Below are positions 11,257 to 21,866 of a stretch of DNA of 64,000 bases, piece after piece. The position numbers and the translations under genes are program-made. How positions within the stretch are numbered: the first letter of the stretch is position 1; each line of letters starts with the position of its first letter. The DNA is from Coniferiporia sulphurascens (taxonomy: Eukaryota; Basidiomycota; Agaricomycetes; Hymenochaetales; Hymenochaetaceae): the NCBI GenBank assembly GCA_002794785.1, contig NBBA01000010.1, forward strand, positions 1,488,001-1,552,000, in the 5' to 3' direction. The notes below the pieces were generated by a model. That model ran no database searches. It had not been told where the DNA came from and worked only from the letters and a program-made list of their open reading frames with translations.

Positions 11257-11832
11257 TCCGGACGTTGGGAACTGGTGTGCCTTGCTATGTTTTGCTTTTT
11301 CATTCTTATTTTTAGTCCACGACTTCTTCTCGGACCTGGTGTTCGACGCGAACCGCTGGCTTGGCTATGTTAGCGAGGTACTACCGATGTGCGCAAGTCT
11401 GAGCCTTGTTGTTACAATCAGGCCCTTGTTGTGTGAAATTCGTTCATGTTCCTGGCGATTGGTTGGCAATATTACGCTGATTCCGCCAATTCTCTTCGCA
11501 GACTTGTCGCAGATATCTTTCAGGCTGTATGGCCGGGGGAATATCAGAATTCTCGTGGAAGTTGGTTCCGAGGAAGGCCGCGTCTCTTCGTCGGGAGTCG
11601 GTATCGACACCGGAAGCCCATGCCGACCTGGATGTGAAGAGTTTTGAGTTTAAATGCGCTTTCGTATGCGGATTATGTAATGAATTATATTTAGGCATGC
11701 TTTTTCAGACTCGTTAGAGCCCGCGAGGTATAAAAAAGTAGGACATCCTAATCAGCGACAATTTCGAGATTCGAGACTCTCGCTGAAGCATGAGTCGGCC
11801 GATGTATTGCGAATATATGCGAAGCTAATAGG

Positions 11833-11838
11833 CACGTG
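11833..11838. promoter_or_regulatory. CACGTG element upstream of F-box C
   Basis: CACGTGATCTG, 109 bp before the ATG, is conserved with the site in unit B. Confidence 0.4.
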
Positions 11839-11941
11839 ATCTGAAACTGTCTTTTTGTTGCTGCGCGTAACTCGTTCAGCTTTTTTGAACGAGTTACGAC
11901 TCTCCAAGTCTCCTGGACTCGGACAGTTCTTTTTTTTCCAC

Positions 11942-13811
11942 ATGCTTTCACGGATACCGAGAGATGTCATCCTCCAGATACTTTTCGCGTCCCGTATTGA
12001 GGATGTATTGTCTTTGGAAAGAGTGAGCCGTCTATGTAGCCGAAGCTATCCTACTACAGGCCATATCGTGCCCAGTACTCCCACTCTCCCTCCCCCTGGC
12101 TTAAGTGTAACCTCATCGGCGGACTAACAATTCGTCGTCCCCGCAGACTTGCACAGTGTTACGGGACATCGTTGCAACACGCTACCACTGGTTGACTCAG
12201 CTTCAGAATCTCGACCAGGTGCATGCACCGGACCTTCCCCCGCATGGAGTCGACGTTCACGATCTTTCCGCCGCACAGCTCCGCGATCTCGTCGTGAAAG
12301 CTGTGTTTTCCTATCGTAATTGGAGGGATGGGGAAGATGTTATCACTACATGCAAGAGAATTGTACTATCGGATGATCTGTACGAAGCTCCTCCTGGCCT
12401 TGAGCCGTCCCCCAGCTGCGTTTTGTGGACGGTGCTAACACCCGGAGGACGCTTTCTTTTTCTCGTGTTGGATTATAACGTGTCAGAAGAAAAAAGATTA
12501 ATCGTGATCAATACACAATCTAACGAGATCGTGTGGTCGTACAGCGGTCCTGAATCTGGCATCGCTTGTTGTGGCCTCGAAATGCGCCGCGATGGTTCCA
12601 TGATGGCTTTTGTAGTGTCTCGGACTGGAACAGGGTGCGTATTCAGGCAAAATGCCAGTATTCGGTAGATTGAAAGGTGTTAAACCCCCTTAAAGAGTCC
12701 GTCTAGAAATCATTGAATTGGCTCCTTCACCCGAAAATGGATTCAGGGTCAGAGAACAATGGAGCTTTCTTTTTGATAATACAGAAGAAGCTCGTCTTAG
12801 TTGTCCTTGCATTGAAGGTGACTACGCCGCTCTCGTACTCAATGGCAAGATTACAATTATCAATTGGAAAGAAGACTGGGTTATCCGAATGTTTGGTGTA
12901 AGTCTGGGCACACCTACTATAATAACAGAAGTCCTAGTAGGCTGACATGCAAGAACTCACAGCCCTGGGAATACATTGGTGATATGCTGATTCAATCCGA
13001 ACATCTGCTCTATATCGGCGAATCACTCGAGGATGAATGTAGACTGACTGCAATCCCTCTCCGTTTGCTGGAACGTCCAGGGCACAGAGAGGTCCAGGAG
13101 CTCTACACTGGGGCTGTGAGAAAGTGTACCTTAAGGACGTCTGACCTAGTCCCGGATGGGTTTGACCTGTTCGATACCCCGAGACGCTTAAGCTTATGCA
13201 CCTTTTCGTGGAAGACCTCAATGCCGGAGACTGTAATCACGATCTTCCTTCTCCTGGAATCAGGGTCCTCTAGCGAAAATCAAGATAAGTATCTAGTGGT
13301 TACCCAAGTCATTTTTGACTCTCACGAGTCGACCTCCGCAATATTGAAGATCCTTAGACACACGCGGGCGGCAAAGTGTCCCTTTCTGTCAGACAAGTTA
13401 GGTCGGCTCGTTCAATTTGAACCGCAACATTTCTTTACGCCATCGCAATCCACCCGTACCCTCCTTCATCTCACATTCTATGACCCGGATGCCAGCGACG
13501 GCGATGTGACAGGTTTTCAGCAAGGACAAGAGCGGCCGCCTCCGGATGCACCCTTTTTTGATGTACCCCAGGATGCCGGAAAGCCAAGTGCCGACATACT
13601 ATCTTACGTGGGACTTGATGAGCACGGAGAAATTTACTTCACCCCGGCAACAGAACTCACCAATCTGCGTGACGCCTCTAGCCCTCGGTATTCCATACAG
13701 GTAACGCCGTCTAGCGGAACCATACTTTGCGTTCGCAGACGTTTGTTTAGCGGCTCTGTGGAGATATTGTATGCGGACGCCGACCATCGTCGCAAAGCAG
13801 AAAGTCATTGA
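11942..13811 (+). CDS. F-box protein, paralogue C, intact
   Basis: Four-exon model with consistent phases: 11942-12022, 12147-12634, 12696-12897, 12963-13811 (TGA), about 539 residues. The N-terminus MLSRIPRDVILQILFASRIE followed by DVLSLER and, across intron 1, TCTVLRDIVATRYHWLTQL is a typical basidiomycete F-box arrangement, with the intron inside the domain. F-box proteins tie substrates to Skp1-cullin ubiquitin ligases. The remaining 480 residues have no domain I recognise; conserved blocks across B, C and D include GGRFLF, NEIVWSYSGPESGIACC, CIEGDYAAL..GKITIINWKEDWV, IPLRLLERPGH and LDEHGEIYF. Introns 2 and 3 are 61 and 65 bp. Start chosen because all three complete paralogues share this ATG. 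It is the only copy in the window with no disabling change. Confidence 0.8.
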
Positions 13812-14049
13812 ATCCCCGGTCCTTCACGTACGTTCTGATATTTTCAAAGGAACACACCTCCCTAACTATCGTTATTACTACTTAAAAACGGGCTGTAGCT
13901 TAGTAGCGCTCTGATGTCAGAGTTCATCTACGCAGCAACTTTTTGGCTCCATATCGACGGATCTGGTCACCCGTGTACCGAGTTATGTAACTTTCTTTTA
14001 CGTCCAACGCTTCTCAATGTGCGCGGTTCGGGAGGGTGGTCAACATCGT

Positions 14050-14955
14050 CTCGAGCACGGGTCCCAGAACGCATTGATGCGTTGTGGCCTGCCGTTGCCT
14101 TTCCCTCCCATCTGTCTGTATCCTTCAATTCATTTATATCGAAACTGGAGAAGATGAGATGACGTCGCTGGAGTTCTTCATGAGCATTGAGCAAGCGTCT
14201 TCTGGTTTGGTAGACGTAGATGTTCCGGTAATTCTCACGTTAATTTCCAGCACATTCTGGTTTCGCAAAAAGCTAGCGTTTCTGGCAATGCACGACCGTA
14301 ACTTTATGCCAGATATTTGATCCTCCATGCAAGTTATCTTTTGCGATTTCAATTTCTCAAGCCTGTTTTATCCCTCAGGTAAATGTTCTCATGGATGGAG
14401 CCACTGCAGCACTACTGCTGACTAAGCCAGCTTTTTGAGAGCCTACCCGGACAACTGGAGGGCTTCGTCACCTAATAACCGCTTGCCTCGAAAACATAAT
14501 CGCGAGTCACCTACATGAGGAGGGTTCCAAAGGCGAACACAAGAGGGATTTTCTCTTTGTTCCGGTAGACATTTTGTGAGTCTCAGACAATGTGACTTGC
14601 ATCCCTGGACCCCGATTGCTCAATTATCAAGACCCGCTGAGCCAGATCTCACCCAAGTCGGCCAAGGGGAAGATTGTTGCCTATGTGCCTCTATTACGAA
14701 TAATCTATGACTAGACTGCGATAAAGAGCTCAAGAGTACGGTAAAGCTGACCTCTGGCGCGTACTACCGTCACAATCTTACACAATTGAGCCTGCTCAGC
14801 CTTGGTGTCCCTGAGCACGTCACTTAGAAAACTCGGAGGAAATCTGCTATATGCGGGGATGAGAGATGGTAGGAGCAGAACCCTTGTAGACGTATGTTAG
14901 GTACAGTCCGCAAGCCAACGCCTATACCTGTACTTTTTGTGAGTATTCCGTTTGT
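14050..14955. other. Unit C-specific 0.9 kb segment, no gene assigned
   Basis: Between the F-box 3' spacer and the promoter of the second gene, unit C has about 900 bp that unit B lacks. Flanks: unit B reads from GGTTAACGTCATC straight into TTGGTTGACGGTACTCAGC. It includes a short open frame (14084-14320) but no splice-supported gene, no terminal repeats and no clear target duplication. It may be an insertion in C or a deletion in B. Confidence 0.5.
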
Positions 14956-15378
14956 GAGATTTGGTTGGTAGTGCTCAGCTTTTTGCAGAGTTATAAAGCG
15001 CATATCTTATGTCCTTTCAAGCGCTCGCAACTTCGTTATGATGTTTCGAGGACAAGCGGTCAAGTAGTGGTGCAAGCCTCGGGTCCAAAACGCACTAGCG
15101 CCCACAGTCTGAACCCGAATGCCACCCAAGACACGGTACATAAACCTCGCACAATGCAAAACAGCCTTCAGTCAACTTGGCCACCATCCCCATTTCCCCA
15201 TAATTATTTTTTAATTCCTCGCCCTCCATAGTGTCTGAGTCAACTTTTCCGCTCCTTTGACTAGCATGAATGACACTGTGTGTGACCGTTCTTCAATACT
15301 TTTTGCTCACGGGGCTGACTATGACTGGCCCCATAGAATATCATCGGTTCACGGAATGTGCTGGCCACGCGTGTTCCG

Positions 15379-16255
15379 ATGCTGGCATCATGGGCGGGTT
15401 TAATGCATCTGGGGGACGCCGGCGTCTCCGTAGATGAGCAGGACTCTGTCTGCGACGCTCATTCTGATTCATGGCTTCTTCCTCCATTCCAAAACTGCAG
15501 TCCCGACTTACTGTCGATGAACATTCTCCTAGCATCCCCACTTGGCTCCCTGTTCAGCGCGTCGCTAAATGACATAGCTACCCTACACAGTATCGGGGGG
15601 CACATACGAACCTCTGCTTCCATCAGAATTATCGAACGTAATGGGCTCCCTATGTGGAAGTGGCTTCTCAACAACACTGAGTTTACCTTTAGTTGTGCGG
15701 TGGACTCACTTGAAGGTTTTGCATTTTGCGCGAAAACGGAAATGACGTTCCGCAAGATACCACGACCTGGCGTCCTGATCGTACGTGAGCGTATATACAA
15801 TATACACATGATCGTTCTAATGCCTTTCCTTAGACGTTCGAGCACAGTTCGACCATTGTCGGCCTGTTCCACTGTGAGAAACATCCAATTGCATACATCA
15901 TACAACTCGGCAGACAGTTCTGTATGATCAGGCTGGTAAGTTTTCCTCACCGCGCAATCCACTCTGGCCTTAACTTCACTTTTCCTACTAGCTTGGAGCT
16001 CTACGTCATTTGGTACTCAATGGCGAAGGGATTGTCACCTTGGAAGTAGCTCGACTCTGTTTGAGTGACATAGGCGCCTTTGTCTTCAGGTTCGAATACG
16101 GATGTTTCGCAGCGAACCTCGCGATGCCAAGGCATTGGTCTTGGTCAAAGCAAATATTAGTCACAACTTCGGCCCTGCAGCCCAAGTCGACGATGGCTAT
16201 TGTTATCGGTTTCTTGGTTGCCCTATCGGTCTTCGCTGCCTTCTTCACATCGTGA
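15379..16255 (+). CDS. Unrecognised tail-anchored protein, unit C copy (three exons)
   Basis: Exons 15379-15780, 15834-15935 and 15992-16255, all joined in phase 0, about 255 residues. Donor GTACGTGAG and acceptor CCTTAG for intron 1, donor GTAAGT and acceptor CTACTAG for intron 2. Conserved blocks with unit B include NGLPMWKWLL, CAVDSLEGFAFC, FEH.S.I..LFHC.KHPIA and RQFCMI, ARLCLSDIG, and LAMPRHWSWSKQ. The C-terminus (KSTMAIVIGFLVALSVFAAFFTS) is a likely membrane anchor. An upstream ATG at 15266 opens a reading that is frameshifted relative to unit B by an 11-nt length difference near 15350-15365, so the shared ATG at 15379 is preferred. No family recognised. Confidence 0.55.
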
Positions 16256-16525
16256 TCCGTACGTTGGGAACTGGTGTGCCTTGCTATGTTTTGCTTTTTC
16301 ATTCTTGTTTTTAGTCCGCGACTTCTTCTCGGACCTGGTGTTCGACGCGAACCGCTGGCTTGGCTATGTTAGCGAGGTACTACCGATGTGCGCAAGTCTG
16401 AGCCCTGTTGTTACAATCGGGCCCTTGTTGTGTGAAATTCGTTCATTTTCCGGCGATTGGTTGGCAATACTACGCTGATCTCGCCAGTTTTCTTCGCAGA
16501 CTTGCGGATATCTTTTAGGCTATGC

Positions 16526-17582
16526 CTTCAACCATCCTGTCTACTTTAACGCAAGTGCTACGATTACATCAAGCTATTTAGGCGACAACAACCACGACAG
16601 TCTCTGATGGTGTATCTAGCTGACCCGCCCTCTTACGCACTTCTTCCTTGGGTTTTCAAAGTATGGGTACAGACCTGCTGGTCGCGTCGTATCCGTTGTT
16701 GTGTGTTTCGTAAACGCTCCTTTACTAGCCGCACCACGACGCTAACTTCGGCCAGGCCTTTAGTAGAACTTTCTACGTTGGACAGGAGTCAGACTGTATG
16801 CGCTACAATAAAATTGCGATCGGCTTACTCCGTATCTCACTCAATGTCCTCCCCATCCTTTCTCTTACTTTTGCCTTCGTGCACCGCACCTCGACGCGGA
16901 AGTGCTTCGCATTTGGTTACGTCGCTCACAATATTCCATCTCCTGTTTTTCTCGTTATGCCTGATGTGGCCGGTGTTCGGAATTTTCGCGTTTTACTTCC
17001 CAGCCGCGTTTAATATTTGTCTCGCAACGTTATCCCTTTCTCTTACTTTCCCTTTCATTGGCCCCAGCGACATCCCTTCCTAAATCCCCCTAGTCACTTT
17101 CGGCACGGCTGCACTGTTGTCTATCATCAGTCCCTTGAACCCCCGCTCGTGTTTTCAGTACCTTCAGGTCTGAATCAACGATGCGATGCGGGACTTGGTT
17201 AATGGTGCACGCTGATCTAATCACTTCCTCGTTTCATTGGCCCAGGTTCAATTCATTATATGATTTCTAGTATTGTAACTTAACGCAGGGACACGCTGGC
17301 CCCAGTTTTTGTGAGCCAGTACGGGGATTCACATTTATACAGTACTGTGCAGTACTGTACATACATGTATATAACTTATCGCGCCAGCTTTGAGTCCGTT
17401 GTAATTAATACGATGATCTCAATATTCTACTAACAAATCCGTTCAAACACGTATTGCTTACCAGCTCAGAAAACAAGGTCTACGTCATAAGATATGCTCT
17501 CGATTTTGGTCAGATCCATTGTCGGGGCTACGGGAAGGGCGGGCAGCGAAGGCAGGATCTCAGGGAGCTCGTCGAAACCGTG
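16526..17582. other. Intergenic, no supported gene
   Basis: Open frames here (for example 16607-17083) have no recognisable domain, no paralogue in the window and no splice support. A short palindromic run (CAGTACTGTGCAGTACTGTA) lies near 17340. Confidence 0.5.
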
Positions 17583-18145
17583 CTAGACCTCGGTGTCCTG
17601 GAATAATTTGGGTGTCAGTTTTTTGTCTTCTTTGGTGACGAGGTGTATCCCGGTAGCAGGAGCGTGGAAAACATCCAAGTCCATGGTCTGGATAAATCGT
17701 ACGACTTCGGCCGCGATCCGTCCGAGTTTGTCGAAATCTGAGGCTGTAGAGCTAAGAAGCATGTTCTCCAAACAATGAGGGCATTCCTCGTTCCAGGAAA
17801 ATAAAATACTTATCTCGAGGGAAGAATCATACCTGCGAGGATCCCTACAGAGGAGAAAGAAGGCTTCCCCGTCCTTCTTTGGACGCACTGCGAGACATAC
17901 TGGAGTTAAGAGACCTTCAGACGTCCTCCAGCCTACATTATTATTATCTGCGGAGGAGACGTGCGAGCGGAATAATGACGGCGACGACTCAGAGATGAAC
18001 AAGAGTTGAAGTAACTGCACTCACTCTTCAAGGGAGGTCCGAGTTTGAATTCCATTCGATCTTGTTGATAATCAGACAACGTTGTAGGCGTTTTTGTCCC
18101 CCTAATATCTCTTAATACATGGAAAACACTGGGGACGAACCCCAT
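17583..18145 (-). CDS. Small hypothetical protein (three exons)
   Basis: A minus-strand model with matching phases: exon 1 18145-18025 (donor GTGAGT), exon 2 17947-17833 (acceptor CTCCGCAG, donor GTATGA), exon 3 17751-17583 (acceptor CTTCTTAG, stop TAG), about 134 residues. It begins MGFVPSVFHVLRDIRG and ends near LFQDTEV; the last exon is mostly helical-looking and acidic/basic (SDFDKLGRIAAEVVRFIQTMDL). I see no signal peptide, membrane segment or known domain. Three clean splice junctions argue it is real. It is divergent from the kinase gene at 18.5-19.9 kb. Function unknown. Confidence 0.5.
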
Positions 18146-18498
18146 GCTTTATGTGATACAGGGACGCTCAATAGGGAGCATCGAGCGATCCAGCTGCCAA
18201 ATGCCGGAGATCGAGGTTCGAGCCTGACGGCGGAATTTCCCGCGCACCCGCCGAACCGTGGGAAATGACGAGGACAACTAATGGTGGGCCATCATTTGGA
18301 CGACCATGAACCACACCACGTCCTTCCATGGCCGGTATGTCTCCCATTCCATTGTCTTGTCCATTTCTCAACCTCCTTCCATAGATATCCTCCCTGTCCT
18401 TGTGCTAGTCAAGAATGTCCTTGTCCCTATCGAAGTCGCGAAAAACTGGCACATAGCATCGGTCTTCGACCTGGTGAAGGAACGAGATCGTCGAGTAA

Positions 18499-19896
18499 AG
18501 GAAGTGTGATTTCGGTTTCATTGCCACTCAAGAGAAAGCGCTATTCATCGTTGGAGAGGTCGAGTCAGAGGAAGATGAATCGGACAGATGGAGAATGCTT
18601 TGCCAGGCCATTGCCCTGGCGCGTCTCGGAAGCTATAAGCTGAAGGAGGAGTCTGCACGAACTTTCGTTGTAATGGCCGTATACGTCACAGATGATTTTA
18701 CCGCAGAAAGATATTTCGTATATCAGCCAAAGAGGGGGGATCCCAGTGTGAGTATTTTTATCACGTAGTTTGACCTCTTCCTCAATCTATCTTCAGGTGG
18801 ATATTATAAGCGATAAGTATAACCTTAACAAAGGTGATGAAGGAAGACAGTTTCTTCGGGAAATGTACAACTATGGCGAGGAGATACGCCGTATTGAAAA
18901 AGAATTTGATTCCAGGAAGTTCGATACGCTAAAGACGCTGACGGAGGTGGGCAGAGGCTTGAGCTCATGGTCAAGTAGACCCGCCAAACCTACCAGCCGG
19001 AAACGTTCAAGAGGAACGCCAGGCACAAGTACGAGCGCACTTGATCCAGTTAGCGAAGATCCATTTGACGAAGAGGTCTTTTCCAAGCCTGACGTGCAAG
19101 ACGTTATGGTCGAATTAAGCTTTAGACCAGATCCATACATCTTGCTTGATGTAAGCAACGCGTTCATTCAGTTAACCTTTGGTAACTATTCCATGTGCAG
19201 CACCCTTTCGTGGCAGAGGCGTACAGAGACAGCAAGCGATACTACGTCAAGTTCCTCTGTCCAGACAGGGACAGCGAATTCCGGATACTTTCCTTTCTGT
19301 CGAGATTTGACTCGCCTCACAACCCTGTAGTGCGTGGGATAGCGTTCCGCGCTGTCAATGACGGCATGCTGGTGGTGTTGCCGGACAGTGGCACCAAAGT
19401 GACTTTATACGAGAACCTATCGCATAATCTGCTACCGGTTGCTCGGCAGTTATTTGAAGGGGTCGCGTTCCTGCACGAAAAGGAAGTGGTGCATAACGAC
19501 CTGAAGCCTTCAAACATTGTTGTGGACAAGACGACAGGCCGAGTTTGCATCATCGATTTTAATTTGGGAGTTCTCCGTGTGGATCAGCTTGACGGTAGGC
19601 TCATTGGTACCAAGGGATGGACGGCACCCGAGGTCGGGGGTGGTGAGCCGTACGATCCGATGTGGGCAGACGTGTGGGCTGCTGGAAAGGTGGTGTCCGC
19701 ATTGTGTGCGAAATGCCCTGAAGCGTCGCATCGAGAGTTCCTGATGGGCTTGAGCAAGAATCTGATGAGCTCCGACCCGAAGAAGCGACCCAGCATGAAG
19801 GATGCCGTTAAGTGCATCAAGAGCTATATCGAAAACACGAACGCTAAGCCTTTGCGTACGGAAGACATGGCGACTGGGCCAAACATACTGTACTGA
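18499..19896 (+). CDS. Protein kinase-like protein, 5' end unresolved
   Basis: Three joined segments are clear: 18499-18747 (donor GTGAGT), 18797-19150 (acceptor CTTCAG, donor GTAAGC) and 19201-19896 (acceptor TGTGCAG, stop TGA), all phase 0. The last exon is a compact kinase domain: VKF lysine and SEFRILSFL helix-C glutamate, catalytic loop HNDLKPSN (19492 onward, HRD replaced by HND), metal-binding DFN at 19555 in place of DFG, and TAPE at about 19621-19632. The N-terminal segment (FIVGEVESEEDESDRWRMLC and ARTFVVMAVYVTDDF) resembles the nuclease-like or effector-type domain fused to kinases in some basidiomycete proteins; that comparison is from memory. A Lys/Arg/Ser-rich linker joins the two. 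The frame is closed by TAA at 18496; an open stretch at 18306-18509 in another frame may be an upstream exon. Kinase call is confident; the start is not. Confidence 0.7.
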
Positions 19897-20574
19897 GTAT
19901 CCGAGCTTCTTGCATGGCTGTTGTTGTTCATCACTGAGTATCTACAACCCTGAGTAGCAGTGAAGTTGCTCATGATTCCGTTGGCCCTTTCCCGGAACAT
20001 ACAAATGCGAAGGCTTATCTAGTACCGGCTGTGAATCTCTCCTCGACGTTTGGGGGTCCTTACTGGACAATCTGTAAGTAGTGCATTGCTCACGGAATTG
20101 GGTTATAACCAGTTATAACCAGTTATGATGCATAGTGATAGGGTGAGAACAAAGACAAGTTTTATCACCAGTTAAAACATCATGGCTGTCTGAAATTATA
20201 GCCACTGAAATCCTATCCTATTCCTATATAATAAAAATGCTCAGTCCTTGATTCCATAAGAATGTTAATAATAATTTTACTAATCACATTTTCGCAATTG
20301 CCGAGGCAAAATCGCCTTTTAAAGTAATTTTGCCCTGTGATTTTCATTTTTGGCAGGTTCTACCATGACATGTCACTCTGGTTATCCGGGACCAGTCAAC
20401 TCCCGGAAAACCCAGGGTAAATCCCCTCTGCCCTGCCCCCCTCCGAACGCATGTCCGTCCCCCTCCTCCCACTGTCTCTGCTGGTTTGCCTGTCAATTTG
20501 CCCCTGCACCACCGTGAGCACCTCAATTTTTGGGTATTCAACCTGTCTAAATCTAATTCTGTTCTCTCCAGTGC

Positions 20575-20680
20575 ATATACTGTCTGTTATTGCTGTTGCT
20601 GCTGCTGTTTCTGCTGTTTCTGCTCCTGCTTCTGCTGTTTCTGCTGCTACTGTGGAACTACCTCTGCTGTCCTTGCTTCT
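20575..20680. repeat. Imperfect CTG/CTGTTT microsatellite
   Basis: Repeated GCTGTTGCTGCTGCTG and TTTCTGCTGTTTCTGC units on the plus strand. Any translation (poly Ser/Ala/Val) is a by-product. Confidence 0.6.
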
Positions 20681-21417
20681 GGTTCTGTAATGTGAGTGCC
20701 CACTTTATCATTTTTCCCCCAATTTTTTTGGTGTTTTTTTTCACAAATTTTTGAGTCTTTTTTTCACAATTTTTGCATTTTTTCACAATTTTTCGCATTT
20801 TTTCACTATTCTTTGTGTTTCTCTGCATTTCTCCACATTCTTTGATAACCTTTCATGTATCTCCACACCTTTCCAAAATATTGCAGTTTTTTTTTTCATT
20901 TTTTTGACAAGTCTTCACATTTTGTAACTATTGTTATTGTACTCACATCATACATAGGAGTGCACCCTCTGGGACTCCCCCAACCTCTCCACAGCATCAT
21001 TGGATGGCACAGCAACAGGATGAGTGCTTATCTTGGGTCCTGCAAAGTCCAGATGAAGATAGATGGAGGCTTCCCATGGCTGAGCAGCAGCTGCCTCCAG
21101 TGGCACCATTTCTCCTTGCTGATTTTGGTACATTCTATTTTTGTTATAATAATACCTTCTAATTTCTGTGCATTTATATTTTAGCTCCTCCCATGTCTAC
21201 ACCTGACTATTATGCAAATTTTCCTGCCAATCTGCATATTTCTCAGTTGCATCAACAAGTGGCTGCTCTTCCTCCATTACAGCCACTTAGGCAAAGGCAT
21301 GGCAGACCTGCAGCTCAAAATATTCAGCCTGCTACTGCAGTAAATCGCCCTTCTATGTCTATTGATGAGATCAGAGCTGCAGTGTCTGCACTACCTGCTC
21401 CAGCCCCCACATGGTAG

Positions 21418-21625
21418 GGTCTGGGGCAACAGCCCCAGCTGAGGTGGGTATGCATCAATTGGGGTGAAGCCCCAATCTTGGGGTCTGGGGCAACACCCCC
21501 GGGGTTTGGGGCAGCACCCCAATGGGGCCTGGGGCAGCACCCCCTGGGGGCTCAGGGGTGGAGCCCTCGAATCAGGGGGTTTGGGGCAACGCCCCAACGG
21601 GGTCTGGGGGTGGAGCCCACAGCAA
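21418..21625. repeat. G-rich hairpin minisatellite
   Basis: About seven imperfect units of the type GGGGTCTGGGGCAACACCCC, each pairing an inner GGGGC with GCCCC, so every unit can fold as a small hairpin. Spacing is about 20-30 bp. The base composition contrasts strongly with the AT-rich surroundings. Confidence 0.65.
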
Positions 21626-21866
21626 GCCTCTTTGTCCCAGGTGTAGCGGGAGTTGCTGAGTGGAGTGAGGGAAGTCCCTGGCGAAGCCAGGGACTTTGGG
21701 GCTTGTTACTGTATAAGGAAGGTGCTGATCTTTTGTCAGCATGCAAATCTGTCCCAAAACTTTTGCGGGCATTGTGGTGCTAAAATGGGCTTAAATGCAC
21801 ATGACTTATGGATCGGCAGCTCAAAAGATGTGTCCACTGGGCAATAATCTCAAATATATGAGCTCT

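Larger units (their letters stand above)
7529..11640 (+). repeat. Tandem segmental unit B (F-box gene plus tail-anchored gene)
   Basis: This stretch is closely similar along its length to unit C (about 11600-16525): promoter region, F-box gene, 3' spacer, TATA region, second gene and its 3' flank occur in the same order and orientation. Unit A's 3' flank (about 740-844) matches the 3' flank of unit B (about 11529-11610). This shows a head-to-tail array of at least three units. Boundaries are by eye. Confidence 0.8.
11600..16525 (+). repeat. Tandem segmental unit C (F-box gene plus tail-anchored gene)
   Basis: Second complete unit of the array, homologous to unit B from the promoter of the F-box gene to about 270 bp past the second gene. 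Similarity to the unit B 3' flank stops near 16525 (after GCGGATATCTTTTAGGCTAT). It carries an extra 0.9 kb segment (about 14050-14955) absent from unit B. Confidence 0.8.
19897..21866. other. Gene-poor 2 kb stretch with low-complexity DNA
   Basis: No splice-supported gene. It contains GTTATAACC repeats (about 20101-20130), a CTG/TTC-rich microsatellite (about 20575-20680), a pyrimidine and TTTTTCACAA-repeat zone (about 20710-20900), a short open frame at 21193-21417 of unknown meaning, and the G-rich hairpin repeat listed separately. It looks like decayed repeat material rather than coding sequence. Confidence 0.55.

Noticed and set aside
15459..15962. 167-codon minus-strand frame over the unit C second gene
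   Set aside because: The equivalent frame in unit B is shorter, while the plus-strand three-exon model is preserved in both copies with identical phases.
16607..17083. 158-codon open frame after unit C
   Set aside because: No domain, no paralogue, no splice support, and overlapping open frames of similar length; treated as chance.
21193..21417. Short 74-codon frame upstream of the G-rich repeat
   Set aside because: Pro/Ala/Gln-rich, no recognisable family, no paralogue in the window; kept only as part of the unassigned stretch.
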